Program-made: the position numbers and the translations under genes
Assembly (NCBI GenBank): GCA_025890175.1
Contig: JANPYM010000002.1
Span: 2,218,763 to 2,282,762 of the forward strand
Length of the DNA stretch: 64,000 nucleotides
Direction of reading: 5' to 3'
From: Ciborinia camelliae
Lineage: Eukaryota > Ascomycota > Leotiomycetes > Helotiales > Sclerotiniaceae
The notes under the pieces: generated by a model
Databases searched by the model: none
Told to the model about the DNA's origin: nothing
Seen by the model: the letters and a program-made list of their open reading frames with translations, nothing else
Shown: positions 24,893 through 37,819 of the stretch, piece by piece
Numbering within the stretch: the first letter of the stretch is position 1
Layout: the number at the start of each line of letters is the position of its first letter

Positions 24893-27800
24893 TCCTCAAT
24901 CTTGAGAAAAGGTAAAGGTCTTTTTGAACGGGGAGGAGGAGTGAAAATGGGGAAGGGTATCAAGTGAAACAGTAAGTGATTCCCAAGTCCTGATTTTCTC
25001 ACGAGGTAGGTAGGTTGTGTACAATAATATGAGATTTCTTGGATAGATAGAGATAAGTACCAATATAGTCTATTTACATGTGGTTTGGGAAGTGGGGTTG
25101 GAGGTTATTCCAGGTTAGCTTCGGCAAGATCCGAAGAACTTCTGTAGAAGCTCGGGCCTCTGTATCTACCATTTAGTTTTTGTCAAACCTCCCCCACACC
25201 CACATAACCTTTTCAACAAAACAACACACAGCCAATACTAGAACCAACGAATTATCACAATGTCTATAGCTCCAACAATATGATTTCTTGGTATTGCATC
25301 CTCAGTTACATTTGTTTGACACCAACAGACACCAAAAAGACACCAACCCCCATCACCATCAGTCATCTGTCTGAAGATGAGCTTTGCCTTTGATATCAAA
25401 GACAACATTTATGAGTTCTAAAGACTGAGGACTTGCCATCCATCAGTCTTTCAGTCTTTTGACCAAGACTGAATGATAACACAGGTATTGAGGACTGTTC
25501 ATTATTAATACATTTCTAATTCTCTTCTTTGCTTTGAGAATATTCCTATGGGAGTGGGAGCGTGAGTGGGAATGGCCTAGGAGGATTTACTTACCATCGG
25601 CGTTTCGGATTTTTCACCCCGATCACCTCAAGGTTACAATCTTAGGCCAATCTTGGACCATTAGCCGAGAACCTGTTCCTCTATTGATGATACCCTTTCT
25701 TTCAGGTGGCCAAACCTTTTCCTCAACTTTTGGATTTCTCAACTATCATCTTCTTGGGACCTATGAGTATAGTCTTCACTTAGCTGATGCTCCATGCAAC
25801 TTTTTCTGGAAATGAAAGAAAACAGCCTGGGGATACTAAGCCCTGGATTACAAGTATCATTCTGCAGGTTGTCCAATCACTCACTCTTTGTCAATATATA
25901 TCTTCCTTCTGTTTACTTTCATCTCAACTATCATACCTGTTACCAGGGACTTGATCCCATGTGCGGGGAGCATGTATCGCAATGGAAATTCATCTCATCT
26001 TACATTGCTTAGTATGATCGATACTCGCTTCTTTAAGTCAGGGGACACCATTTGCCTTCTCGCAACAAATTTGCGGCATGGCCGGATCATTTCCATGATG
26101 GGGTGGCCCACTTTTACCCATATAATGGATTTGTTACTCTAGAACTAGAGGCAAGATTCTTTCTCCTACCATGTGGGACGACGGATCTTAGATAAAATCA
26201 CTAATATTTCCGTTAACACTGGATCATTCTCTGCTGGGATTTTTATGTTTGCATCATCGTAACTTCATCATTTTGATATCTCACTAGCGCCAAGGCCTCA
26301 CACATCCTCCGTTTACTATACTGAAGGATGTAAGCTTCTTGTCCCTTACTCATTACTCATTACGTACCTCTTTTGAGCTCCATAAAATACGCCGTTTTTA
26401 CCCGCGTTCACTTACGGAAGGTACGAGACTCGATTACTTTAGTTTTCGAACCTATGCAAGCACTGGAGGTGAGGGATGTGCTACCATTGGGACCGAGTAT
26501 GCCAAACTCACCAACACACCTCTGTAACCCATGCAAGAGGACACTCTATCGACGAAGACGTAAATGGGAGAGATGGTTTGAGAACCTCAAACTTGCCATC
26601 CCTCCTGCACCTCTATATTATGATCGGGAAATCTTCGAGTAATGAAAACTCGATGGAAAGAGAAGAATTGCGAGTTCTAAACCCGCCAACTCTTTTCATG
26701 ATTAACAAAAGCTTTAGCATCAGCAGGTAGATTGAAATACCCCTAGTACCACTGGCACCGCCTTGTCGGCATTTGAAAGAAAGTCGACAGTTGTGTAAGC
26801 CACATATGAAAATGTAGTCCAAACAACCTTATCAGAATTTTCCTTGTATATCACAGCTAGCGCTGCCATCCAAGTAGATAGCATTCAGTAATGTAACCGA
26901 AGGGCAGTGCAATATCATGTTGCATACCCAATAGCATAGTTCTCAGGAGATGCCACTCGACATGATATTGCCCTTGCCAAATATCAACAGACGACAAGAC
27001 CTCAGGAGAGATAGTAATAATACCTTGATTAAGTTCAAGGAAAGTGGAATCTTGAGACTTTCTACTGGTTTGGTCTGCTTAAGCTTTGTGATAATTTACC
27101 GAGTATAATAGAAGAGGAAAGATTTTTTGAGGATAGCATAATGAAGACCGAAACTCTTCGATTTCCAAGTACGAAGAGTACGCTTAGAAAAGAGGAGCTT
27201 TGTAGCATTTGTTGTTTTGGTATTTCATTTTGGAAATCAAGCAATTGGCTAGTTTAGACAGGTGATCTCAATTAAACAACAAATTCATATCTGAAGTCAG
27301 GAGATTACCCCCTCGGCTATTCTCCAGCCGATAAAAGCTCGGGCCAATCACAACCTTGTATCCGAAGCGAAGGGGTATCAGACCTGACTGTTCAAAGTTA
27401 GTCAGGACCTTGGTATTTGTTTGCAACTTGTCAATCAATTGGTAGCCAAAGAGATCTTGGCAAGTATTCAACCAAGTAGGCTATTCTGAGAGAACATCTT
27501 GGGTAATTGCTGTTGGACCTCCATAGCTTGCCTAGTAGTGTTGATGGGAAAGGTACAAAGGAGTTCAGCACTGTGGACAATGCAGTCTCTTGTTCAAAGA
27601 GTGAAAGAGTACTCACCCTCCTATAAAGAGGAAGGTTGTCTGCCAGTATCTAATTACACATGCAGCACATAGCATGTGGGGAGATCCAAAGGCTTCCACA
27701 ACAATTGACCCACCTGCAAGGCCATGTGATAGAGAGGTTCGGATATCGCTGTTGTAGTCTCGAAGTCGATAAGATCCGCTCGCAGATCAGGCCTAAATTC

Positions 27801-29197
27801 AGATCGCCATTGTTGTCTCGAAGTTGTTGAGACCTACTGAGTCAATCCAGGGATTGACATCGCCGCTGTCTTTGGTGCCAATGCTGTAGCAAAGGCGGAA
27901 GACTGGCAGCTCGAAGAGCTCGTGGAGAAGAAAATGGTGCGCCCGCGGATGTAAAATATGTAGGCTGATCCCTTCCTTGTCTGCCCTTGTTGTAATTGTT
28001 CTCGTGTTAGGTGTTGGGCGTAGCTTCAACCTGCTTTGCTTGTCTGGACGATTAGTGTGAGGAATCATCCAAGACCGGTTGAACTCACGTTATGGTAACA
28101 GCATATTGTCAATCAATGCTCTGCTGTTTGAGAGTCCGATCCACCTCATGTTATTATCGAAATATCAGTGACTGGGCTTCGGAAGAAGCTTAGCAACGGG
28201 AGCAAGGGCAAGTCTGGAAGAACAAGTTCAAAGCGATTGATAGGTCTTTGAAGCCTTTACTAATGAAAACAAGGCTCATTAGCTAGCAGTGGTCAATGCT
28301 CATCGCTGCTGGGTGGGTAGAATCGGGAGATTGGGTGGATAATTTCGGTTGCTAGGCCCTTGTTGCCGCTAGCGATCTATACCTACAATCACAAATCCGC
28401 ACTTTCAAGACCTGGTTCTACAACCACAATTCGCACCTTCAAGACTTAGATCATTTTCCAAACTCCAGATACCTCCACTAGCATCGCCATCAAAGCGAAC
28501 AGCTATCGGATATTTTGAAGGTAAGCATCTCTTTGCTTATAGAATTTTTCGTCTTCCTCCAACTTCGTATTTTCTCCCAGTCATCCATTTTGTGGATTTG
28601 GAGCAGGCGCTGACCGTTTTTCATCAATAGTTTCCAAGAACACAAAAAGTTATCTAAGTCAGAGAAGTGCGATCATAACATTACAATCGCGACAAGATTG
28701 GTTCACTTGTCATTTAAAAGATTAATCTTTGTAAGTCATTTCTATCTACAAAATTTGTATGTCGCGTCTACCTATACTCGCACCCTCCTACTCGATCATC
28801 AATCAACAGTCTTTGGCTATCTTGTATACCATCTCCATTCCATATCACATCATCAAGAACATTGTTGTATCATCATTTTTGCAATTATTTTTGGTTGTTC
28901 AAAATTCCAAAAATATTGCATCAATCTTGAGATCTTCTTTTTCCTTTCCATAACCATCCCCACCATCACCGTCAGCCGACAGCCCTTAGCTGCTTGGTTA
29001 CACAAACACTCATCTGATGTCGAACACAAACATTTCATGCTACTCACTCAACCTGGGAATAATAAAATTGCCCTTGAACAATTTACCCTTCCTCAATCAA
29101 TTATTTTCTTATCGGTTGTGGTATACTATCTATACTTATATTGCAAAATTCTTTCTATGATAGCTAACGATTTTTGTGCCAGTAAAAAACCCTTACA
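24893..29197. other. 4.3-kb stretch without a supported gene; DNMT5 leader at its right end
   Basis: I see no recognisable gene between the 2H-phosphoesterase promoter and the DNMT5 start. Short frames on both strands (for example 27268-27471 and 27799-28068 on the minus strand) match nothing. Two near-identical 25-bp blocks occur near 28386-28410 and 28421-28446 (ACAAxCACAAxTxCGCAC-TTCAAGAC type). The last ~700 bp probably contain the DNMT5 transcript leader, with a likely intron from a GTAAGC donor at 28521 to a branch/acceptor pair (AGCTAAC...GCCAG) ending at 29182. Confidence 0.45.
28521..29182 (+). other. putative 5'-UTR intron of DNMT5
   Basis: A strong donor (AAG/GTAAGC) lies at 28521 and a branch-like AGCTAAC followed by a GCCAG acceptor ends at 29182, just 15 bases before the DNMT5 start codon. 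Splicing would remove a T-rich stretch containing a 204-codon open frame (28698-29312) that otherwise overlaps the DNMT5 start. This is inference from splice-site sequence alone. Confidence 0.4.
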
Positions 29198-32100
29198 ATG
29201 GTCAGAAACGATGAGGAAGGATTGTCTCCAGCAGGAGACGATCCTAACTTGTTTGCAAACAATCCTGAGTCTGGCGATGACCCAGAGAATTCTTCCGACC
29301 ACGCATCGCTAGAAAGTGAAAATGACTCCTCCTTGGGTGAAGAAGCAATTCCTACTGCATCCGAGCCCGATGAGAAGAAATCGAAAACTTTGAACAAAAA
29401 GAAAAAGAAAGCGGGGACAATGACGGCAGAAGGGAAAATATGGACGGATATTAAATACCAAGAAGGGATTAATACAGAAATTCCAGAGATGAAATCCACT
29501 GTGGAGTTCGTAGAAGAGTTCATGGAGAAGGTGGTGCGCGAAGGATTCTCACAAGTTTGTTCTCATCTCAAGGGCAGGAAATTGAGGGTCGCCACAGCAT
29601 GTTCAGGAACCGAAGCCCCGATTCTGTTTTTGAACCAACTTTCAGACGGTATTTTTCTCAAAGAATTGATTTTATGCACTATATACTGACTTATCAAAAT
29701 TAGGTCTGAAGAAGGCAGGGTACAATTTCGAAATCGAACACGTTTTTTCAATCGAGATAGAACCGTATAAACAGAATTACATTCGAAGAAATTTTCCCGG
29801 TGTAATAATTTTCAGGGACATCACGGAAGCTCTTGAATGGGAGAAAAATCCTGAACTAAAAGGATTCATGTAAGTTGAATCATTTGGGTCTTTAATTCTT
29901 TGCTAACCTATATATAGGACCACCGCTTTTGGTGCACTAGTTCCACTTCCACCTCGTGGAAGCATCGACTTAGTACTAGCTGGTACTTCTTGTACCAGCT
30001 ACTCGACCCTCAACAAGAATCGAGAAATGGATCTAGAGCGGGATCAAAATGAATCCTCTAGAACCTTCCGCGCCTATGCCAAACTTATACGCCAGCTCCA
30101 ACCGTATATCGCAATCAGTGAAAACGTGGGCAGCGGCCCATTCCCGGCCATGCTAAAAATGCTGAAGGACCATGGTTACCTTGGTGGCTGGTCGAATTTG
30201 GATAGCAAACATTTTGGTATCCCTCAAACTCGCCAGCGCGGCTACCTTATTGCTGTTCTTGAATCTTCTTTACCAGCCGATGATGCAACAAAGTACAGCA
30301 AACCAAAGGAATGGAAAGCACTTTTCATTTCTATGAAGGCGAAGTTTTCACGGGACGCAAGTACCAGAATCGAGCAGTGGATGGAATCTTCGGATTCCAA
30401 ATCTCTGAGAGCGCAGGTAGAGCTGCAAGGAGATGTGCGTGCGCTCCCAAATTGGGATACTTGTCATGCGCGGCATGAAGACTACCGCCATGGCCAGGGC
30501 CTCGGCACTGGGAAACCAATCACCGACTGGAGGAGCACGGGTGTTTTCAGACACCTTGACTTTTGGATCAAGGGTATGAAAGGATTTGTCGAACGTGTCC
30601 ATGATGCCACTGATATCAGCCATTTGCGTGGAGTCTCTCGGGGGTATGATGACCGATATATTAGGTAAGCTTGATTCTATCTTGATTGGCGTGATAACAT
30701 GCTAACGCTGTTTACAGTCGAAATATCGACTTGTCACAGAACGTGTATGTTCAACACGATACTGTCAAGGACGGCATCATGTCTTGTCTAACACCAACCG
30801 GCGCAATGTTTAATACTGCTCGTGGCAGCAAGATCACTGGTGAAGAAGCTCTTCGTCTCCAAGGAATCGATACCGCGGGTCTCGAACTTGCCGGCCTTTC
30901 CCAGCCAGAGCTAAGAAACTTTGCAGGCAATGCTATGACCACTACAGTCGTTGGCGCCGTAACCACATTCTCGCTCCTTACATTCTTCTCGATTTTGCCT
31001 CCCGGAGTTGAAGTCGATACGCCAATGGAGGATGTTGCACCAAAGACTTTTCGTGAAGAGAACATGCTTCTTTCTCGCCAAAACATTACCATCATCCAAC
31101 AAACCCTCACTGTTGGTGAATGCATATATCTTGTCGAGGCGTCCGCAAAGTTCTGCTATTGCGAGGCACAGACGGATATATCGAGATCTGCAATCCTCAA
31201 ATGCAAGTTTTGTGGTCATGTTGCGTGCTCCTCGTGTGGAGTAAAACCCCGACATGCCTACGAGCCTTTGGCTCAGTATGTTGGTCCTCGCGGTGTTAGG
31301 GGTATCACTCCTCGAATTGATCCAGCATATGTCCACTTCAATGTTGCCGATCGTCTGCCAATGTTAATCTCGGTTTCAGCGCTATTCACATCTGATCGTA
31401 ACATGGTATCCTTTCTTCAGCAGTTGACCCAAAATGGCATTGACAGCGAACAATGGAAAGCTTTGAGAACCCCTGTTCTTAATTGTCTTCAGTCTACAGT
31501 CAAGTTTCAACAGCCAGTCCGATCTTTTACATGGAATTTCACATGGCTTGCTGATAATGCAAAGTTGGAATTAGTTCTTGCAGAAAACAAGGTCCAATGG
31601 TTTTTGTACGCTGTTCCACAGCGCTCACTACCTGTCAATAGTCCTTTGAGGAAATACCTTACTAAGTTTCCAATCGCAAGAACAGTCCCTACTTACGCAT
31701 TTACACATAGCTCTTCAAGTATGTTTGATTGCACCTGGCAGTTATGGCAATCGAAAACTCGGGTCGCCAAAGCAGAGATCACCTATGGAGGCCACCTTAT
31801 TCCTTCTTATCGAAACTCCATTGGTATTCCTATATACAAAGGAGATCTCGTCTGGTCAGAAATGTCAATCAATATCCCGCAAGATCAACTAGCTACCTTC
31901 GAGGACGTCGTCGGTGTTTGGGTATCGCGTCCAGAATGCGGGCAAGCTTTCGATTCAATGCATACGAAAGAGGGCACTATTTTGACTGACCGTCACATGT
32001 ACATGTTCTTCGATCATGAGTCAGGAACTGGGGACTGGAACCTACATGGGTTCGTTTTTACCGATGACCCAGCACGCAAAGAAAGCGGGGTATTCAGACA

Positions 32101-35100
32101 AGCCACAGCTGAACTCGACTGCTCATGGGAAAAACCTGTGGTACGAATTCTCAACGATGGTTATCAGTTTAAAGACACTTTCTACGAGGATCTTCCTACT
32201 TTGCGAAAAGGTATGAGAGAAGCAGTCGATGTAATTTCCCGTGGAAGTTGGATCACACCAGCCGAAACCGTCAATCTTATGGCTCTGGATATCTTTGACA
32301 ACTCTTTCATCGTCGAATACCAAAAGCTGGACCCATTTAACCCCCAGCTGTTAAACGAGAATGATTGCAAAAATCTACTTACTGCATTCACGTGTAAAGC
32401 ATTGACGGATGGGATACCCCACAATTGGCCCGTCAATTGCTGGACGCAAGTTACCAAGCAAAACGGCATCCACTTTTACAGAGATTGTTACCATTTGTTA
32501 GCTCGTGGCTTGGTTCACCCTGGAATAACTGAGGCTGATCCACCGTGGATTCCTGGCAGTACGCAAGAAGATTACTCATCTCGTTGTCGCGAATGTGCAC
32601 CGCTGAAGCCAAATATGTTATGGCACTTGAAGCGAAATGGCGTGAGGATCCAGCAAACACCTTTCGAGTCTCCAGATGCAGCTGCAAGATTTGAGTTTCT
32701 TACAAAGAGCTCCCCACCAGCTACGGAGCAGTGGGTTCGGTTCCTTCCAGTGGATAATGGATTTCAATTCGAGTATAATTGTCTTATCAATCCATCATCT
32801 TTGAGTCATAAGGCAGCCGATCTTCTTGATGCGTTTCCCCGGCCAAATGTTCCAGTTTTCCTCTCATGGCGTTTCGTTCCTGGGTCTTCTGGGAATAACA
32901 GAGTGCCAACCCCAAAGTTCGTTTTCAGCAGCACTGATCAGCTAAGCATGTCACAACAGCCAAGCAGATTTGTTCCAGACATGAAGCTTCGAAATGAGCA
33001 ACTTAAGACCTTGACATGGATGGTAAACCAAGAGAGGTATCCGCCAATTTTCATGGAGAGAGAAATAGTCGAATCTCGCCAAGAGGATTTAGCCTTCAGA
33101 CTAGAAGGCAGAGCTTCCCGCTCTGTTAGACATCGAGCGGGCCTTCTTGCCGCTGCCGTGGGGTACGGCAAGACTGTGATGACATTCGCGTTGATGAGTC
33201 GCCAATACTACATCGATCGTCTGTGGTCACAAAGGCCCAATACTGATGGCTTTCTTCATCTGAAGGCAACGCTGGCTCTGGTACCGACACATTTGACTTT
33301 GCAATGGAGAAGCGAAGTATGCATGTTTTTAGGGTGGGAACCTATTAATGATCCACGATTACTCGTTGTCTCCAATTGCAAACAAGCCCAGGCTTTGACT
33401 GTCGATGATTATTTAAGAGCAGAGCTGATAATTTACAACTCCAGTCTATTCGACAACGAGGGCTACTTAAAACTCGTAGCGAAGAACGCAGGAGTTGTTG
33501 AACTAGCAAAAAATTCATCTGACAGGGCAAAGGAAGCTTGGTATATCCATGCCAAGGAAGAGAGAAAGGCCAATTTGTTGCGTCTCCGACAAGAACTTCC
33601 AATGGTAGAGGATGAAAGTGACAAGGTAGCTGGCAACCGCGGTGTCGATAACTTCGGGGTTTACATGAATGAAAAGTTCGTGCAGAACTTTGAGGAGTCT
33701 GGGGCTAACGAGCCCCATATTCCCTCCAGAAGACTTCAAGGCGCAGCTCTCAAAAAGAAGCTAGCAGATAATGAATCAGATGGCAAGGGAAAGGGTAAAG
33801 AAAAGTTCAAGGCTGGTGAGGATGATGCTCAGAAGTGTTTCGCTCGACCAGAATTTTCCAACAACTCTATTAGGGGTCTCCGCGCACCAACTTTGATGGA
33901 TTTTGCCTGGCCTCGTATCGTCACAGATGAAGTTAGCTATAACACCGGCAACCAAATTGCGGTGGGTATACGTGAGTTAACTGCTCAATCTCGGTGGGCA
34001 CTGTCTGCAACACCTAACATTATTGATCACTTGTCCGCATCAAGAATTGCTCGGTGCCTTGGCATCAACCTTGGTGTTGATGATCAAGAAACAGTCAGGA
34101 AGGACAAGAACCTGACGAGTGCGGAGCGTTTCCTATCATACGGACCTGAAGCATCGTCATCTTGGAATTCAGGAAGAATCCAGATTGCTCAAGAATTTTG
34201 TGACATCTTCGTACGCCAGGACAAGCGAAAGGGTACGGGTCAATTCAACCGGGTTCATAGCTTTATTGAGACGTCTTTGGCTACAGCACAGTTGGCATGC
34301 TACCTTACGATCAAATCAGATGTCATAAACAAGTCTTACATCATGCCAAAGACTGTGGAAACTCGAAGCGCCGTCCAAGAGGAGCTTCTAAAGGTTTATG
34401 GCAAAGAGCCAGATGGTCGCATGAGATTGACAAAAGCAGCTTCCTTTTTTCCCGAACACGCGGGGAAGACTGTTGGTTTTGATTACACGTTGAAGACTTG
34501 CAAGGACCTAAAGTCAATTGCCCTTTCTGAAATTAACATTGCGAAGGATAATGTTCGCCGACATATGGAGCTCATTCACTTCCTTTTGGCATTACCTGAA
34601 GTCAATGATGATCCTGATATGAGAATTCGATTTAATAACTGGAGGGACCAGATTATATCCGGTCAACGTTTCGCTGACCCCGACGCTCTTCGCGACCTTA
34701 CTCAAGTCATTGAGGCCGTGGAACAAGCTCCTCGCAAGACTAGAAACGAACTTTACTTTACCGTTCCTTATTCTCCCCACGGTCGTCGTCTGTGGCCTTC
34801 TCCTACCTTGAAGATCATGCATAATGGTAGAAAGATGATGGGTATTATGGCCGATTGTCGAAGAGCGCTCACCGACTTACACAAGACCTCAATGGACATT
34901 ATGAACAGCAGGTCAGAGTATCGCTACTACAAAGCTGTGTTGAAGATTGACCAAGCTGGCAAATCATCGCCGACCGGGTCTTTGACTTGTGACAAATGCA
35001 CGAACCAGACAACTTTAACAGAAGCAGTTGTCCAAGGGAACTGCGGGCACTTATTATGTGCACCCTGTAACGTTTTGTTAAAGGAAGGTCTTTGCCCAGT

Positions 35101-37300
35101 GACATTCTGCGGCGGTTCATCCCTTGATGACCAGAAATACTCGGCATCCTCCTTGTATTCTTCAGCCGGCAACAGTGATCCAGCTATCGACTCAGAGATT
35201 TCCAACTTCAAAGCTCTTGTGCAATCACTTCCTTTGGACCCCTCTTCCCAGCCGAGAGATTCAGACTACGAATTCTGGAGCAAACCAGATGTCCGCGTTG
35301 ACAAGATTGAAGCTGTCCGCTCGATCATCTGGGAGAATGATGACGGTCGTCAGAAATTTATCATCTTCAGTCCTCTCCGAGAGTTCTTGGTATTGGCCCA
35401 AAAGATTCTTACTGCTGATGGCATCCCCTGTTCTAACCTTAATGGAAAGAAATCTGAAATTGCTCAGATTCTTGAGAATTTCAAGAACAATAAGGGTAGG
35501 AACTACAGGGAGGGATCGACAAAGAAGAGAGCGCCTCGCAAAGTTGCACCAGTTACTGATGTACCTGCTAAAGTTCCACTCAAGAGAAAGAGAGCAGATT
35601 CTGAAGACGTCACTCTTGCTCCAGTTGCTAAAGTTGCTAAAGTGGAATCACCAAGATTCGTCAGAGAGGACTCTGAGGATATCTACGGCGTTAGTGATCG
35701 GGAAATCGAACGAGTTCGCGTAGCTGGCCTAAAGAAGAAGAATCTATCTACTAATCATTCTGCTCAAGATACTCCAGCTTCTGTTACTGCCGAACCTTCT
35801 ACAGCCCCTTCAATTGTCCTGGATGCTCAACCCCCTGTTGTTGTCGAACCTTCTACAGCCCCTTCAATTGTCCTGGATGCTCAAGCCTCTGTTACTGCTG
35901 AACCTTCTACAGCCTTTTCAATCGTTCAAGAAGATCCTGCCTCTATTACTGTCAAACCTTCTACAGCCCCTTCAATTGTCCTGGATGCTCAAGCCTCTGT
36001 TACTGCTGAACCTTCTACAGCCTTTTCAATCGTTCAAGAAGATCCTGCCTCTGTTACTATCGAACCTTCTACAGCCTTTTCAATCGTTCAAAAAGATCTT
36101 GCCTTTGTTACTGTCGAACCTTCTACAGCCCCTTCAATTGTCCTGAATACTCAAGCCTCTGTTATTGCTGAACCTTCTACAGCCTTTTCAATCGTTCAAG
36201 AAGATCCCGCCTCTATTACTGTCGAACCTTCTTTGGCACCTTCAACTGTTCAAGACGATCCAACCTCTATTGATATCGAACCTTCTCCGGTACTTTCAAC
36301 TGTTCAAGAAGATCCAGCCTCTCTTGATGTCGAACCTTCTCCAGATGATATGGATATTGATGATCCTGAAGAAGACGTCGATATGCATCTCTATAATTAT
36401 GATGCAGTTGTACCAACTAACCAAGGCGACATCGACAATGGTGAAGATCCCACTATTTCTGTATTCCGCGCTGAGTGGAAATCCGAACTTGAAGGAGGTC
36501 AACCGGAAGCTTCTAAACCTCCAACCAATGATGAATCCTCGTCACAGCCACCCAAGAAACATCGACAAAAGAAACGAAAGCGATCCACCGACAACATAGA
36601 CTTGGCTTTCGTTACTGTTGTGCCGGATACCTTCAATCCTGCAGATTACATGATGTCAGGTGGATTAGGGTTCGCAGATGTGGTTGATCCAGATGATCAG
36701 TCGGCTCCCGATCGAATTTACGAAAATGCTCTTGGTACAGTTTACCATCCAGTTTACGGTCTTCTTTCCAACGATCCAGCTCTGACCAATCCTCCATTTA
36801 TTGAGACTCCTATGGCTTCCTATCCCCCACTTGATCCTTCTGACCTCGAAGATGATGAAGTGGCTGCTCCTGAAGTTTTGATGGGTGCCGATCATCCAGA
36901 TGATCTTCCTGTCGATTGGGAGCGCGTTGCTCAAGAGACGGCCGAACCCGATCTGGAAGAGGATCTTGACCCTAGTGCTCGCGTCTTACTCCTAGACATC
37001 ACGGATGAATCTGCCTCAGGCTCTAACTTAACTGTCGCCCAACACGTTATTTTCTTGACTCCTTACTTCGCAGAAAAGACTCGATACAACGCCGCCATGA
37101 CACAAGCCATGGGTCGCGCCCTCCGACAAGGTCAAGAAATCGGGAACACGGTGACCGTTCACCACCTCCTTGTCAAGGACACGGTCGAGATGGATATCGC
37201 CTACAATCTCATGGATGACGACTTCCCTGGACGAAAGAACGCCGAGTCTTTCCTGGCCGCAAGAAAATCTAACATTGGCCCTGCCTTCTTCCGAAAGTAA
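29198..37300 (+). CDS. DNMT5: DNMT5-type DNA methyltransferase with RING finger and SNF2 ATPase
   Basis: Four exons: 29198-29648, 29704-29869, 29918-30664 and 30718-37300, giving about 2648 residues. Methyltransferase motifs: I (TACSGTEAP, ~133-141), IV with catalytic Cys231 (AGTSCTSYSTLN), VI (SENVG, 273-277), VIII (FGIPQTRQRGY, 305-315) and X (GNAMTTTVVG, ~525-534). A cysteine-rich knuckle follows (~598-626). The SNF2 ATPase has Walker A GYGKT (1270-1274), a DE box (D1525-E1526) and LSATP (~1550-1554). A RING finger (C1879...C1882...CGH...C) sits between the helicase lobes, and the second lobe ends in QAMGRALRQGQE (~2585). This order is the DNMT5 family, known from Cryptococcus as an ATP-dependent maintenance CG methyltransferase. 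No chromodomain or BAH domain is visible at the acidic, K-rich N-terminus. Odd feature: about 495 residues (~2048-2543) with 18-residue repeats interrupt the second helicase lobe. Confidence 0.95.
35780..36345 (+). repeat. 54-bp coding tandem repeat inside DNMT5
   Basis: About ten and a half copies of an 18-residue unit with the core EPSTA(P/F)SIV(L/Q)(D/E)(A/D)(Q/P)A, alternating between a VLDAQ type and a VQEDP type. Copies are closest in the middle and diverge at the right end (EPSPVLSTVQEDP). The frame is kept throughout, as a 54-bp unit requires. It lies in residues ~2143-2331, within the long insertion of the second SNF2 lobe. Confidence 0.93.
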
Positions 37301-37344
37301 ATCAGCTTGCTGGTTCTTCTGACATCGACCACACTTCTCACTCT

Positions 37345-37819
37345 CATGGTTTCCGCACGCATGGATCATCTCCTCGCACTCACGAACTTTACTCCCTACT
37401 TACTACCTAACTACCTACACGATTATCGGTTAGTGCACGCCGCAATATATATGCGGTGTACGCACGCAGAATCTACTCGATCCGTTTACCCTACACTTCA
37501 CGTTCTCTCGCTCGCTTGCTTCGTTTAGCAATGCTGCATTAGAAATATGTAGACGTAACACTCGAGTCGATCGATCGATCAATCAATCAGAATGGCATCT
37601 CAGGGTTTCGTTCGCCATGCATCATGTCCTCTCACTCGCCTCTCGAAATTTTACTATACGGTTATTGGTTTAGTGCAGGCTGCAAGACGCTGTGCACGCA
37701 CGCTTTCTTCTCGTTCGTTCGTTCGTTCGGTTTCCTCTATCTACATTTTACGTTCGCGCGCTCGCTTGCTTGCTGGCTTCGTTTTGGCAATGCTGCTGCG
37801 GCTGCTTGGGAAATATGGG
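37345..37819. repeat. imperfect ~200-bp tandem duplication downstream of DNMT5
   Basis: Two copies, about 37345-37551 and 37603-37819, share ordered blocks: GGTTT-CG-...CATG-ATCAT-TCCTC-CACTC, then TTA-TGGTT..AGTGCA-GC-GCAA, then GTGxACGCACGC, then CGCTCGCTTGCTT...CTTCGTTT-GCAATGCTGC and GAAATATG. The copies differ by many substitutions and small length changes, so the duplication is old or has decayed. No coding potential is evident. Confidence 0.7.

Noticed and set aside
28698..29312. 204-codon open frame overlapping the DNMT5 start
   Set aside because: T-rich sequence with no protein-like pattern, and most of it lies in a probable leader intron. Kept only as a point about translation control.
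35780..36345. CRISPR-like regular repeat
   Set aside because: Contiguous coding tandem repeat without spacers in a eukaryotic gene.
35814..36599. Additional frames through the DNMT5 repeat region
   Set aside because: Alternate-frame readings of the 54-bp coding repeat; the main frame continues into conserved helicase motifs.
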